This document shows positions 19,300-31,200 of a stretch of DNA of 64,000 nt, piece by piece. The position numbers were made by a program, and so were the translations under genes. The notes below the pieces were generated by a model. The model was not told the origin of the DNA and searched no databases. It saw only the letters and a list, made by a program, of their open reading frames with translations. The number at the start of each line of letters is the position of its first letter. The first letter of the stretch is position 1. The stretch comes from Cycas panzhihuaensis (lineage: Eukaryota; Cycadophyta), in assembly GCA_023213395.1 (NCBI GenBank), contig CM041465.1, positions 207,769,741 to 207,833,740 on the forward strand, read 5' to 3'.

Positions 19300-21014
19300 T
19301 AATGGTCTCTGTTTAAGCATATTGGTTTCTTTGTTATCTCTGTCACATTGGCTGGACACTGCCAAGTCAGCAGGCTCAGCACTTTGGACTGCCAACACAG
19401 CAGAAGGAGGACTGTCTAACTACTCTTCACTGCCCGGATCATCACCGAGCACGGTCAGAGGAAGGCCATCGGTATCACTCTCATTTCAGCTCGGTTTTGA
19501 GCCTGTCCGGCTCCTCATTCAGATCGCCGGCTCAAGCGAAGGCATCATTTGTTACTCTTTGTCTTGCCATTTGTCTCATTCACCTTGACCATCCATCGCC
19601 ATTTCGACCATTATTTGCCGGTATCTCATGTCATTCCAGCTCAGTTTTTTTTCTTGAAGACAGCCACCTCATCTAAGCATCACCGGTGGGCATCAAGCGC
19701 CAGCTGTCCTCTACAGTCGGCCTACCACATCGGCCTTCACTCAAGCTGCAGTCATTTTGACCGCCACATCGCCTCTCATCATGAGCCATTTGTCTCACTG
19801 TTACTACTGCCGGCTCATCAAGGCGCCCGGCTCATCAAGCCGGCTCGAGACCGCCAGCGATCCCATCTTCATTTCGGCTCATCTCGGTGCCCAACAAGCA
19901 TCTCGGTCAGCCAAGATCTCAGTCTGCCAACAAGATCTCGGTCGGCATCTCATTTCTCTTTCAACTCTTAAATAGCATTTTTTGAAAAAAAAAAAAAAAT
20001 GCCTTTTTCTCATGTGACTCATTTCCTCTAAAAGACTTTAAGTTTTTTTAAAATTTCTCAACTAATAGCTGGGCTTACTTAAAGTTTTTTTTAACTCTCT
20101 TGATTCTCAAAAGTACTTGTGTACTCCTTTGCTTTAAGCCTTTTTTTTCACACTTTCAGTCATTAGGCTTATTTATTGTGATCAAGAGGAATGTTTTCAT
20201 TGTAAAGGTGAAGAAATTTATCACCTAACCTCGGTTTTGGCACCTTGCATGGTGACCTTGACCTTCTTGATTCAAAAGAAGGCTCATTGTGAAAAGTAAT
20301 AAAATCACTTGTTTTTGTTGGATGGTTGAGACATTTTAAGTCTCAACAAGCTGCAATGGAGCTTGTGTTGGACTTTGGAGCAATTTCTTGAGTACATTTT
20401 CATCACTTCATCGGTTTGTGAAGCTTAAAAGGAACCCATTCTTGTCATCAAAGGTTCCTTACATTTTGTTTTAGTACTCAAAAGTACTTCATCATTGTAC
20501 TCAAGCATACATACTTGGATCTAAAGCACTTATCTGTTTTGTGCTCTTTCATTGTAAGCCAAAAGGCATAAAGAAAATCCAAGTAAGAAGATTCACTCAC
20601 ACTTATTTAAAAGTGAACTTAAAAATCATTGGGAGGCTCGAAAAGGTTCAAACCTTGCCTCGAATTAACCTTAAGCTTGGTGCATTCCCTAGGGGACCAG
20701 CAACCGACTGCAGTCGGTGCACGCCAATCAAGGTTGCTTGAGGGAAAGAAGATTCTAAAAGGGTGTTATTAGGTACATGAATCCCGTGGAAAGCATGGTA
20801 CGTCCATGCGGATCAACCCTACCTGCCTTGTCCTAGATTTAACTTGGTTCTCCACCTCATTAGCCAGAGTCCTCCACCTCTCTTCACCCCATTGGTTGTT
20901 GGATCTTCTTGTAAGATCAGGACTAGTGGTGTTGTTTGAAGGTGGGTCTTGAGCGACAAAGCTTTTGAAGTCTCCAAGTTATCTGCTAGCTTCAAGTGTT
21001 ACTCAAGTGGAAAG
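19300..21014 (+). other. Copia-D untranslated leader
   Basis: A 1.7-kb leader precedes gag. Its first 670 bases are GC-richer, with repeated GCCGGCTC/CGGCTCAT words, and open in two frames. Those frames show only Ser/His/Pro-rich composition and no domain, so they are not called genes. The conserved motif at 20679-20698 and a perfect 16-bp palindrome ACCGACTGCAGTCGGT (20703-20718) are near the 3' end. Confidence 0.7.
20679..20698 (+). promoter_or_regulatory. Conserved Copia leader motif, copy 2
   Basis: GGTGCATTCCCTAGGGGACC is identical to the Copia-A copy. Four nt downstream begins the palindrome ACCGACTGCAGTCGGT, followed by a second GGTGCA. It lies about 320 nt upstream of the gag ATG. 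Confidence 0.65.
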
Positions 21015-21845
21015 ATGGCTGCCATACATATGCTTAATGCTTGTACCATAAGGCTAACAGGCAATCTAACTATCAAGAATGGAAAAGAATCACAAAAATC
21101 TCTTGATAATGAATGAGTTAAGGATATGTTCCCGGAAGAATCCCCAATCCTCCCCTTGTGGTTACTGATAATCAACTTTGCACTGTGGATGTTCAACTTG
21201 TTCTTTGCATGGGAGGCCAAAGGCGAAATTGCTTTGGCATTCATTCGAATGGTTGTGGACATACATGTAGATCAAAATATTTCTTCTGCACTATCTTCTA
21301 AAGAAGCATGGGACACCTTGTCCTCTTTGTATGAAAGGCGAGATGAAGCTCGCATTTTGATGATAAAAGCTAAATTGTACTCCATTAAATTTGTAAAGCC
21401 AATGTCGGCATTCATATCCTCTATTAAGGAGGTTTGTAATGAATTAACTACTTTAGGTAGTTCACTACAAGAGATGAAATCGTAGCCTCCATCACAAAAG
21501 CACTACCAAAGGACTACAATGGCTTCATATCATCAACTACGAGATGGTTCACTTAGGGGGATGACAGTCAATCAACTTGAAAGCTTATTACTTCAAGAAG
21601 AACAAATTTATGCTAAGGATAATGAAGAACCATCTACATTAGGTGCTTTCACGGCAAAGGCAAAGCCAACTCAAAAATCCAACGCATTCACAAAGCAGTT
21701 TGGAAAAATGAACATTGGATCTTCCAAGACCAATGTCGTTTGCCATTATTGTGGCATTCTTGGCCACATTGCACCCGAAAGAAGCAAGCAAATCTTAGCA
21801 GCAGCAGCCCACAAGGTCAAAGATGCAAAGAAATTATTGTATTAA
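21015..21845 (+). pseudogene. Copia-D gag
   Basis: The start at 21015 reads MAAIHMLNACTIRLTG. The frame breaks after about 35 codons and again near 21485. The recognisable body runs EAKGEIALAFIRMVVDIHVDQN, SSKEAWDTLSSLYERRDEARI, KLYSIKFVKPMSAFISSIKEVCNELTTLG and MTVNQLESLLLQEEQ. This is the usual Copia Gag (UBN2-type). A knuckle near 21735-21775 reads CHYCGILGHIAPER, with the last Cys replaced. It would form virus-like particles in the cytoplasm. Confidence 0.82.
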
Positions 21846-22560
21846 AGACAAAGCAGACCACGACAGCGGTTTCAACAGAGATTCCAAAGATCGGATCGGC
21901 GGTTTCCCCTCGACCAAATCGAGGTGCCTATCGAGGAGGTCCACAAGGAGGGGGGGGTCAAAGAAATGGCTACCAACGCCATTATAATCAGTTTGCCAAT
22001 GACGACAAACTACTTTGTGCATTCCAATCATCCAAGGTTGACAACACTTGGATTGTCGATTCAGAGCTACTCGACATATGACAGTGGAGTGAAGAACTCC
22101 TATGCAACATCAAGGAAGGCAAAGGTCATTTAGTAACCTTTGGAAATCTTTGAATCGCTTGAGGTTTCGGAATAGGCACCATAGCTCCTTTTCATTCTCC
22201 TCAAAATCCTTCCTTATCATTTCCCAACGTTGATGCCTACTTCATTTCTTCTATGGAGAAGAATCGCTCTCTATTAGCCGATGAACAAGCAACACATGAG
22301 CGTACTATTCAAAATGGGAAATGTATCATTCGTGACAAAGATGATCGATTGTAGTAGCCTATGAGGATCAAGGTCTTTACAAGTGGGATGCCAATAATAT
22401 TACCCTTGATTCCGCTTACTCTAGTTTCACATCTTTTTCAAAAATTCGCTTATGGCATCAACGTCTAGGACATTTAAGCCTAGACAATCAAGCAGATGAG
22501 ATACAAAAACATGGTGTATGGGCTTCCAAAGATGTATGGTTCAAAATGTCTTTGCGAAGC
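21846..22560 (+). pseudogene. Copia-D protease and GAG-pre-integrase
   Basis: A Gly/Arg/Gln-rich basic tail (near 21900-21990) leads to NTWIVDS near 22050, where the catalytic Asp-Ser is followed by a one-base loss that destroys the Gly and the frame. Further on, KIRLWHQRLGHLSLDNQADEI near 22443-22503 is the His-containing pre-integrase motif. At least three frame changes lie in 500 bp. Confidence 0.72.
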
Positions 22561-23275
22561 TTGCATAATGGGGACACAACATCTGCCTTTTTCCTAAAGG
22601 CAAAGCATGGCGTGCATCTTATCCTTTGCAATTAGTTCACTCGGACTTGTGTGGACCCATGTCCACCCACTCCTTTGGAGGAGCATTGTACTACATATCC
22701 TTTATTGATGACTTCTCTCACAAAGTCCGGGTCTACTTCCTAAAACAAAAATCAAGCCTTCTCAAAATTCAAAGAGTTCAAGGCGGAAGTAGAAAATGAA
22801 TCGCTACTTAATTAGCACACTAAGGTCGATAATGGAGGTGAATTCACTTCAAATGAATTCAACCAATTTTGCAAGGATAATGGAATTCGGAGACAACTCA
22901 CGACTCCTCATACTCCTCAAAGAAATGGAGTCTCCGAAAGGATGAATAGAACATTGGCTAATAAAGCCGAACAATGATGCATGCAAAAGGGCTTCCAAGA
23001 GCTTCTTCGGGTCAAGCATTTCAAACAAAGAAATTTATGTGGCCAATCGAAGTCCTACACGCATCGCCAATATCACACCCGAGGAGGCATGGTGCGGAAA
23101 GAAGCCAACTATCACCACTTAAGGACATTCGGTGTCTGCATATATGCACATACCGGATCAACAAAGAACTAAGTTGGACAAACATAGTCTTAAATGCATC
23201 TTTGTAGGATATGCAATCGAGCAAAGCCTACAAGTTGTATGATCGTTGGGAGGAAAATACATCTCTCAAGAGATG
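22561..23275 (+). pseudogene. Copia-D integrase
   Basis: Pieces in three frames: KHGVWASKDVW, then LVHSDLCGPM near 22630 (first Asp), FIDDFSHKVRVYFL, VDNGGEFTSNEFNQF (second Asp), TPHTPQRNGVSERMNRT (Glu). All three catalytic acids are still encoded, but the reading frame is broken by single-base changes. The C-terminal part (YHHLRTFGVCIYAH, CIFVGYAIEQ-like) lies at 23090-23230. Confidence 0.78.
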
Positions 23276-23281
23276 TAATCT

Positions 23282-25126
23282 TTGTTGAGTATGATCAAAA
23301 GAGTTGGATATGGCACCAATCCAACCCCCATTGACAAAGGGAAAAGATTGTTGAGGACTTCCTTCCCTCAATCTTACACACCATGTTCTTCATCTGCACC
23401 TTCTATACCATCTACTTCATCCTCATTTGCCCCACTTGAACCTTCCACTTCATCTTCTGATACTCCTACACTTAGACCAGAAGATATTGAGGTTCAAGCC
23501 ACATCATTTCAGAAGTTACCTAAATGGTACACTCAAGCAGTGCAGGATGGTCATATCATTGAAGGGAAACGTCCATCAAAGTATCGGCAGCAAACAAACT
23601 TTGCACTTATGGCTGAAGTGCTTTCTATTGATGAGCCTACTACCTTTGCAGAGGCTTCACAAAGTGATAATTGGAAAGCTGCCATGGATGAGGAGATTCA
23701 ATCCATTCATAAGAATGGTACTTGGGACTTGGTAATTGCCTCCACACAAACAGCAATCGGTTGTAAATGGGTCTACAAGACCAAAGTCCATTCGATGGGA
23801 CACGCAAGCGTCAGAAAGCAAGACTTGTAGCAAAGGGATGTAATCCACAAGAAGGAATCGATTACGAGGAGACCATTGCACCAGAGCAAATATGAACACC
23901 ATCGACTTCTCTTGGCCCTAGCCGCACAATGCAAATGGGTCAGATATCGATGGACGTGAAGAGCGCCTTCCTCAATGGTGATCTTCAAGAGGAGGTATAC
24001 TTGGAGCAACCTCCACGGTTACAAGGAACAAGGCAAGGAGCATTTGGTATGTCGCCTCAAGAAGGCTTTGTATGGCTTGAAGCAAGCTCCTAGGGCATGG
24101 TATGCAAAAATCGATGAATACTTTTTGAGACATGGGTTTCATCGATCCACATCTGATCCAAACTTGTACATCAAACATGAACATCACCATGTCACTTATA
24201 TTGCCTTGTATGTAGACGACTTAGTGATCACAGGTGATGACACTAAGCTCATCAATGTTCTCCAAAATGATTTGAAGAGAAGTTTTGAGATGACTGATCT
24301 TGGACTTCTCCATTACTTTCTAGGCTTTGAGGTATGGCGTGACCAGGGCTATATCTTCATTTCCCAAGCAAAATATTCTTGGGACATCTTGCGAGATTCG
24401 GGATGCAGATCGCAAGACGGCGCCTACACCCATGGAGAACGGCACCAAGCTTTCTCTCAATGAGGAAGCTACACCAGCAGATCCCACACTTTACCGTAGC
24501 TGATTGGGAGTCTCATTTATCTCACCAACACTCGTAGGATATTTCATTTGTTGGGATTTGCTCTCGTTACATGTCTCAACCCAATCGGATACATGGAATG
24601 CAAGAAGACGCATACTCAAGTATATCAAAGGAACATTGCGCTTGGACTTGAGTATGTACATAAGGAGAACTTCACTTTGGAGGGGTTCTCGATTACGATT
24701 AGGGGATGCCGGATAGCGGAGATCTACCTCGGGTTCTTGTTTTACCCTTGGTACAAAGAAATGTTTCATGGAGTTGCAAGAAGCAACCAAATGTTACCTT
24801 GTCCTCCAGGCGAGAATACAAAGCTGCGGTCGGTATGACTTGTGAGGCTATCGGCTTCGGATTCTTGGTGAGCTTGGGTTTCGGCAGATGACCGACCTTC
24901 ATTGTGACAATCAGTGTCCTCAAGCTAACTAAGAATCTCGCTTTTCCACGCGCGGACCAAGCATATTGAAGTTCACCACCATTTCATCGTGGAGCATGTA
25001 CGGTGGTGAGATCACACTTCAATATCGACCAAGAGCAACAGACGGCGAGATATCTTTACCAAGCCACTTGGTAGAGACAAATTTGTAAAATTTAGAGATG
25101 GTCTTGGTGTCCGGCTTAACATTGTA
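23282..25126 (+). pseudogene. Copia-D reverse transcriptase and RNase H
   Basis: A Ser/Pro-rich linker is followed by KLPKWYTQAVQDGHIIEGKR, NWKAAMDEEIQSIHKNGTW and AIGCKWVYKTK. After a shift come [32 protein letters not shown] (catalytic pair) and FEMTDLGLLHYFLGFEV. RNase H remnants follow (near 24500-24960, NARRRILKYIKGTLRLDL, TCEAIGF) and the end FTKPLGRDKFVKFRDGL-like near 25060. At least six frame changes are present. Confidence 0.82.
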
Positions 25127-25137
25127 AGCGAAGGGGG
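25127..25137 (+). promoter_or_regulatory. Polypurine tract of Copia-D
   Basis: AGCGAAGGGGG directly precedes the 3' LTR. Confidence 0.75.
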
Positions 25138-25704
25138 TGTTAAACCTTATGTTTAAATGTTAAGTGAATTTTCATGTAATATATGCACTTTATACTTTAG
25201 GGGTGACTTATCACTTAAGTGATAAAGTGCACACCCACATTCTTTCTAGTGACACAACGTTGTCACTAAAGGGTCAATGGACCCTCATGCACTTGTTTGA
25301 ATAATCCAAGTGATGTATCTTGGATGTTTGACACTTGTCAAACATCCAAGGCCTTAGGTGAGGATCCAAGCACTTTTGCTCATGATCCAAGTCATGTATC
25401 TTGGATGTTTGACACTTGTCAAACATCCAAGGCCTTAGGTCTCTCATTTCACTCTATATAAGGAGACCTCTCCTCATTGTCCAAGACACGAGACTTGAGT
25501 CAGATTGTTATGCTATCGGTTGCTAATCAAACTGTTTTCTTCTTGGGAGGTTGGACCAATTCCAACTCCACATATTGGGTATCATTTTCTCTTGCTCCTA
25601 TATTTCAGTTTATGCTTTTATGCTCTCATGCTTTCATGCATTTATAGTATTGTGATTGTATTTATGATCTTGGGATCAATGTGGCCTAATGCCCATTGTC
25701 AACA
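25138..25704 (+). repeat. Copia-D 3' LTR (567 bp)
   Basis: It is nearly identical to the 5' LTR. Three of the differences are one-base changes in homopolymer length (T-run, C-run, G-run). A short cluster of further differences lies near 25495-25525. Both hairpins are perfect here (25319-25350 and 25400-25431). Confidence 0.93.
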
Positions 25705-26558
25705 CCTTATTCCCCCATAATAGTCTCATCCCTACATCCCCTCAAGTGCTCAATACAAATGGTCTTTGCATCCTACTTTCTACCCTACATGGGCTTTCTC
25801 CTTGTGGTTTCCTTTGCTCTCAAAAAAGAGCACTATAGTCCACCTCTTCTAATGGTCAACGTCTATCCCTTCTCCACAACATATACCCTTTGTGGCGTTT
25901 TCCTCAATAATGGGTGCTTCTCAACGTTGACAAGTCAACCCTCCAAACATGAAAACCCTTGGCATTTCTCCTTTTCCCTCAAATCTAACTCTTCACACCA
26001 TCTGCAAGAGACAAATAAGCACTGCCAAAAAATACATATGGGCCAAAAAATAGAAATCAAAGATACTCACCATACATAGAGATTTTCTCCATAATTGAGG
26101 TTTCATGCTCCAATTTCCAACTTCCAACTCTACCACTAGAACAACTCCAGCATTTGGCTCTTCAAGAGTCCTCCTTTCTCCATAGATGAGTGTTGAAAGC
26201 CTCCATATAGCCGAAGACCACTTGTAGCATTTAAATATCATATGCTTTTGCATTATCCTTGACCAAGAGATGGCCTTCAATTAAATCTCTGTACAATGCC
26301 TATTGTCTAGGATACGTTGAGTTGTCCTACAACACAAATTTTCTTTTATTTCTCCCCAACACTATTGTTGTAAAAGTAATACAAAAGTAACATCCTCGAA
26401 CTATGGAAGTCCCTTCTAGGCAATAATGAACTAATTTGAGTAGTTAGACCAATCCCCGCATATTTGCATCACTGAGCTATCTCTCGATGTTCACTCAATC
26501 TTTTACTACACCAACAACACAAATGATGGTCATGTGAAATTCAAAGATAGTAGGTTGA
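25705..26558. other. Spacer, nothing recognised
   Basis: Short open frames exist on both strands (for example 25696-26079 +) but none shows a known motif or plausible start context. I see no repeats or LTR ends. Confidence 0.45.
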
Positions 26559-26950
26559 TGTTGTAATCCAAAACATCCTCCAGTTGGCCGACTTCTATAC
26601 TAGTATTCTAGGCAACTTACATACAAACTAAACTCGTAGTAATTACCTAGTTTTGGTTGACTTCATTAAGGAGATATCAAGCGGCTATATATAAGGTTCG
26701 AAGGCCTCATTTCCAAGTATCTCAGTGAGTTGTTTCCTAGCTTTTGCTTAGCCTTGATGCTACAATTAGCTTGGCCCTTTTGGGCTGCTATTTTTTGGAG
26801 GTTTCCTCACCTCAAAGAGGGAAGTTTGCTTCAACCATCCGGCTTATACATTTAATATCTTTAGAGCATCTTTCCCTTAGAAATATTTGCATCTGTGTAA
26901 GTATTGTTGGTCAATCATCACTGCTATCTTCTACCAATTCCTAGCATAGT
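26559..26950 (+). repeat. Gypsy-C LTR relic
   Basis: It begins TGTTGTAATCC, like the Gypsy-B LTR start. It then shows GCCGACTTCTAT, a TATA box GGCTATATATAAGG (near 26682), GGCCTCATT and a GGAGGTTTCCTCACCTC tract in the same order as in Gypsy-B. No primer-binding site or coding part follows, so it is a solo or truncated LTR. The right edge is approximate. Confidence 0.55.
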
Positions 26951-27492
26951 TGTTGTTTTTCAAGGGATTTCAAGAGGAATTCTGAGGCAGAGTGAGAGTC
27001 ATTGCTCCAATTGATCAAATCGCAAAAGCCATAAACAAAAATTCTAATGCTATGTTATGTCTGTGGCTCCTTCTACTAGGTTGAATGAACTCATTCACAT
27101 TTCCCATTCCTAACATGGACTCCAAACAATTCACAAGTATTGATATTGGGGATGACACTACTGTTGATACCATAGATCAAATCTTTGTTGCAATGTGCTA
27201 GGATTACAACTCTAATACTAATGAAACAGAACCTCTAATAGCAATTCAACAGAAAACAATACTAAAATGAGATTGCAATACTTAACAAACAATAGATACC
27301 TATCATAATGCATAGATAATAGTTACAATAGCTTAATAACAGAAATAAAGAGCCAATAATAGAAGTAATAGAAAGCATACATCACAGAAGTGCCCTAATG
27401 TGTAGTTCGTCCATCATTATGAAAAATAAAAGCAACCATACTCTTTTGCAAGGCTCTGCCTCATTTAAATATTAGCTTGTTTTGAAGTTAAC
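26951..27492. other. Spacer, nothing recognised
   Basis: AT-rich with many AATA/ACAAT words. The last five bases, TTAAC (27488-27492), flank Copia-E and match TTGAC (44967-44971) at four positions. Confidence 0.45.
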
Positions 27493-27980
27493 TGAAGAAT
27501 GGAAGGATGAAGGACAAATTTTAAACAAGAAATGAATCAACTCTCATAACTAAGAATGAAAATACAAGCATTAAGCACATATGAAAAAAATGAGGAGGTA
27601 CAATTGCTCTACACTCCAAACCCTTAAACTGACTCTAGCAACATAATAATCAACTCATAAAAACTACAATACTATACATGAGAGAAATCTCTCATACATA
27701 GGTGTGAGTGTTCATAGGATTGTAACACGTCACAGATCCAATACAAAAGAAGAGTTCAATTAGAACACTCCTTCTTGAATACAAAAGATGGTGGCACTTG
27801 TCACATATCAACAAAGTTGACTTATTCACATATAACATGTGAATAAGTGACTTAAGTAAAAAGTGAACTTAACTTTACACAAATGCACTTTAGCATAAAG
27901 CATAAAGTGATAAATACTACATGACTCAACGATGAAATATAAAGGTCAAGACTTAGTGCTAAAACATGAAGGTTCTAGCA
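27493..27980 (-). repeat. Copia-E 3' LTR (488 bp)
   Basis: Read on the minus strand it begins TGCTAGAACCTTCATG and ends TTCTTCA. It aligns along its whole length with 44460-44966. A hairpin with 12-bp arms (ACTTATTCACAT / ATGTGAATAAGT, 27820-27848) and a TATA-like region near 27700 are conserved in both. Confidence 0.88.
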
Positions 27981-29480
27981 ACAACAACCCCCCTCACCCC
28001 TAATGTTTACATCATTAAGTCAAACTCCAAGGCTGCCTCTGAAATGCTCAAACTTCTCTCCACCAAGTGTTTTGGTAAAGATGTTGACTAACTGTTGATT
28101 CATCGGCCTATAAACAAGGTCAATACCACCTCTGAACATGTTCTTTAATGAAGTTATGATGTATCTCAACATGCTTGGTCATTGCATAAAGTACTAGATT
28201 CCTAACAGTCTTGAGCACATTTTGATTGTCACAATACAACTTGGTTGGATTTGTTTGCCCAAGTCCAAACTTTTTAAGAATCCCTCTGAGCTAGATAGTT
28301 TCACATGCTGCTCTAACAACAACTTTGTATTCTACTTCGGTGGAGGAAAGAGTGACATTTGGTTGCTTCTTGCAACTACACAAAACAACAACTAATCTAA
28401 GATTAAAGGAATAACTTGAGGTTGATTTTTAGCTATCTTGGCATCCTACCCAATCACAATGTAAAAACTCCTTTAGTGTGAAGTTCTCTTTATGAGTGTA
28501 ATGAAGACTATATTGCAATGTACCTTTGAAGTATATGAGGATATGCTTTGCAGCATTCTAGTGTCTCTGATTGGGTTGAGACATAAATCTAGAGCAGATT
28601 CCAACAACATATGAAGTGTTTAGTCTAACATTAGTCAGGTAGAGTAGACTACCCACTAGCTATCTGAAAAGTGTGGAATCTATAAACTTGGCTTCCTCAT
28701 CATTTGACACTTTTTCACCAGTCTCCATAGGGGTTGGTGATGATTTGTAGTCCCCTATTCTGAAACACTACAAAATATCTCAAGTTACTTGGCTTGGAAT
28801 ATGAAAATGTTGCCTGACTATTGCCACACCTCCATACCCAGAAAATAATAAAAAAGTCTAAGATTAGTCATCTCAAAACTTCTTTTTAAGTCCCCTTGAA
28901 GTCTTTCAATCATTTATGCACCAATGCTAGTGATAATCAAATCATCAACATATAACACGATAAAAGTAACGTGTTGACATCAAACCTTGATGTATAGGTT
29001 CGGATCTGATGAGGATCAATGAAAACCATATCTCAAAAAGTAATAATCAATTTTAGAATACCATGTACGTGGCACCTGTTTCAGACCATACAAGGCCTTT
29101 TTGAAGCAACAAACAAGATGCTCGTTGTTGTGTGAGATGTAACTAGGAGGTTGCTCTAGATATATCTCCTCAGTCAAGCCATCATTAAGAAAGGCGCTTT
29201 TGACATCCATCTAATATAAGGGCTATTTGCATTGAGCAACTAAGACCATAACAATTTTGATGGTGTTGATATTGGCAACGAGTGCAAATATCTCATCTTA
29301 ACCAATGCCTTCTTTATATTTGAATCGTTTTGCAACCAGTCAAACTTTGTGTCGCTCACTTGAACCATCAAATCAGAACTTGGTTTTATATATCCACTTG
29401 CAACTAATCACCTATTGGCCTTTTAGCAATTCAAAAAAGTTCGATATGCCATTCCATTGAATTGAATGGATCTCATCATC
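27981..29480 (-). pseudogene. Copia-E reverse transcriptase and RNase H
   Basis: The polypurine tract is the complement of 27987-28000 (GGGGTGAGGGGGG). Moving right, the minus strand encodes FTKTLGGEKFEHFRGSLGV, TKHVEIHHNFIKEHV, then LYVDDLIITS near 28950 (catalytic pair intact), [21 protein letters not shown] (29150-29210) and HLVCCFKKALYGLKQVPRTWYS. Many stops separate these blocks. The lineage looks close to Copia-D, although the LTRs are quite different. Confidence 0.8.
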
Positions 29481-30596
29481 CATTATAGCTTTCCACTTTC
29501 ATTTGCACATGCCTCCTTAAAAGCGGAATGCTCAAGTACTAACCATTTCATCCATAAGTGCATAGTTGACATTGGTTTGTGGTCACAATTTGGATGGTCT
29601 TTTACCTTCAACAATTTGTGCACTTGCTATAGTTTGAAGATACCATTTGGGTAACCTCTTCGCCATTGTAGTTATCATTTCAATGTCCTGTGCTTGTAAA
29701 GGTTGTTGAATCCTAGATGCAACAGGCATTAGGTGGAAGAGCCATTGAAGAAGATGACAAAGAAGGTGATGCATGTGCTAATGAAGGACATGATGTGGAA
29801 GGTGTTGAGGGAACAGAATTCTCAACTATCGCTTTGCCTTTATCAAGGGAGATTTGGATGGAGTTGAGGTCCTAAACCCTATCACCTTCTATAAAGACAA
29901 TATCTCTAGATATATGCATCCTTTTGGCGATGGGATCATATACCTTATAGGCTTCGCTACTACAGCATATCCAATAAAGATGCATTTGAGACTTTCATTA
30001 TCAAATTTGTGTCCTTGCTCCTGGGGAATGTTCATGTAAGTAGTGCACCCAAAAGTGCATAGATGCTTGATTGTTGGCTTCTTACTAGCCCAAGCCTCCT
30101 CTTGTGTCCTACTCCAAATTGTTATAGTGGAATTTCGATTAGTCAAGTAAGCAACGGTGTGGACTGCTTCTTCCCAGTATGATTGAGTGAGACCTTGAGC
30201 TTGCACCATGGATTTTGCTTTACTGACAAGTGTTCTGTTCATGTGTTCTGCTGCACCATTTGGCTATAGTGTATGAGGAGCAAAAAATTGTCGTTTGATG
30301 CCATTTTGAATGCAAAACTAGTTAAAATCCTTGAATGTGTATTCACCACAATTGTTAAATTGTAGTATTTTGATTTGCATACCTGACCCATTCTCCACTA
30401 CAAGTTTAAATTCTTTAAACTTAGTGAGAGCTTCTGATTTGTGGTTCAGGGAATAAACCCACACTTTGTGCGAGAAACCATTCGATAAAGGTGAATAAAT
30501 ATAGAGCTCTGCCAAGTGGCTAAGTGGACATGGGTCCACATATATATCGGAGTGAATCAACTGCAACAGAGATTGCACTCTCCATGCTTTATCTTT
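29481..30596 (-). pseudogene. Copia-E integrase and linker
   Basis: The linker AKRLPKWYLQTIASAQIVEGKR lies at 29583-29774. The integrase C-terminal part TIKHLCTFGCTTYMNIPQE and CIFIGYAVVAKPI lies at 29889-30150. The core at 30318-30596 has LLQLIHSDIYVDP (first Asp), FSHKVWVYSLNHKSEALTKF and LQFNNCGEYTF, where the second catalytic Asp is Asn. In-frame stops are present, so it is inactive. Confidence 0.78.
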
Positions 30597-31200
30597 CTAA
30601 AAAGGTTCCTTTTGTTGTTTCCCCATTAAGAAAGCTTTACACAGACATTTACCAACAGAAAGTTTGGGTAAACCATACACCATGTTTTGTTTGTACATTA
30701 ATTTAATGCTATCAAGGTTTAGATGACCTAGTCTCTCATGCCATAACCAACTTTTGCTTAGTGAATTCAAAACTAAGGCATGAGTGCTACCAAATGTTGC
30801 ATCTAATTTGTAAAGGCCATGATCTTCATGACCAATAGTAAATTTATTTTGAATAATATATTTGTTATTTTTAAAGAGTATACTCATTTGTTGTTTGTCT
30901 AATTGACTAACAGAGAATAGATTTATAGACATGACGAGTTCTAGAAACACATTACCACTAGGAAATGTTTGAGCAAGGTTTTGATCATCACTAAGAGGTG
31001 CAAGTGTACCAACACCGAAGATTTCTACAGTGACATTATCACCGAAGGTTATTGTTTCACCCTTGCTTTCTTGGATATCAATCAACAATTCTGCATTACC
31101 AGTCATGTGATGAGATGCAATTGAATTGACAACCCAAGTGTTATTATTTTTGCAATCACTATAAGCACAGATGAGCTTATCATTTTGATCATGCTATGTA
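30597..31200 (-). pseudogene. Copia-E protease and GAG-pre-integrase
   Basis: The protease start reads NTWVVNSIASHHMTGN near 31080-31140: the Asp-Ser-Gly site has become Asn-Ser-Ile. It continues with ITFGDNVTVEIFGVGTL, FLELVMSINLFSVSQLDKQ and the pre-integrase motif WLWHERLGHLNLDSIKLM, then KCLCKAFLMGKQQKEPF. One frame of 169 codons is open from 31106 to 30597. Confidence 0.82.

Noticed and set aside
19277-19975. Open frames of 103, 140 and 72 codons in GC-richer sequence
   Set aside because: They lie in the Copia-D leader directly after the primer-binding site, overlap each other in different frames, and show only biased composition with no motif.
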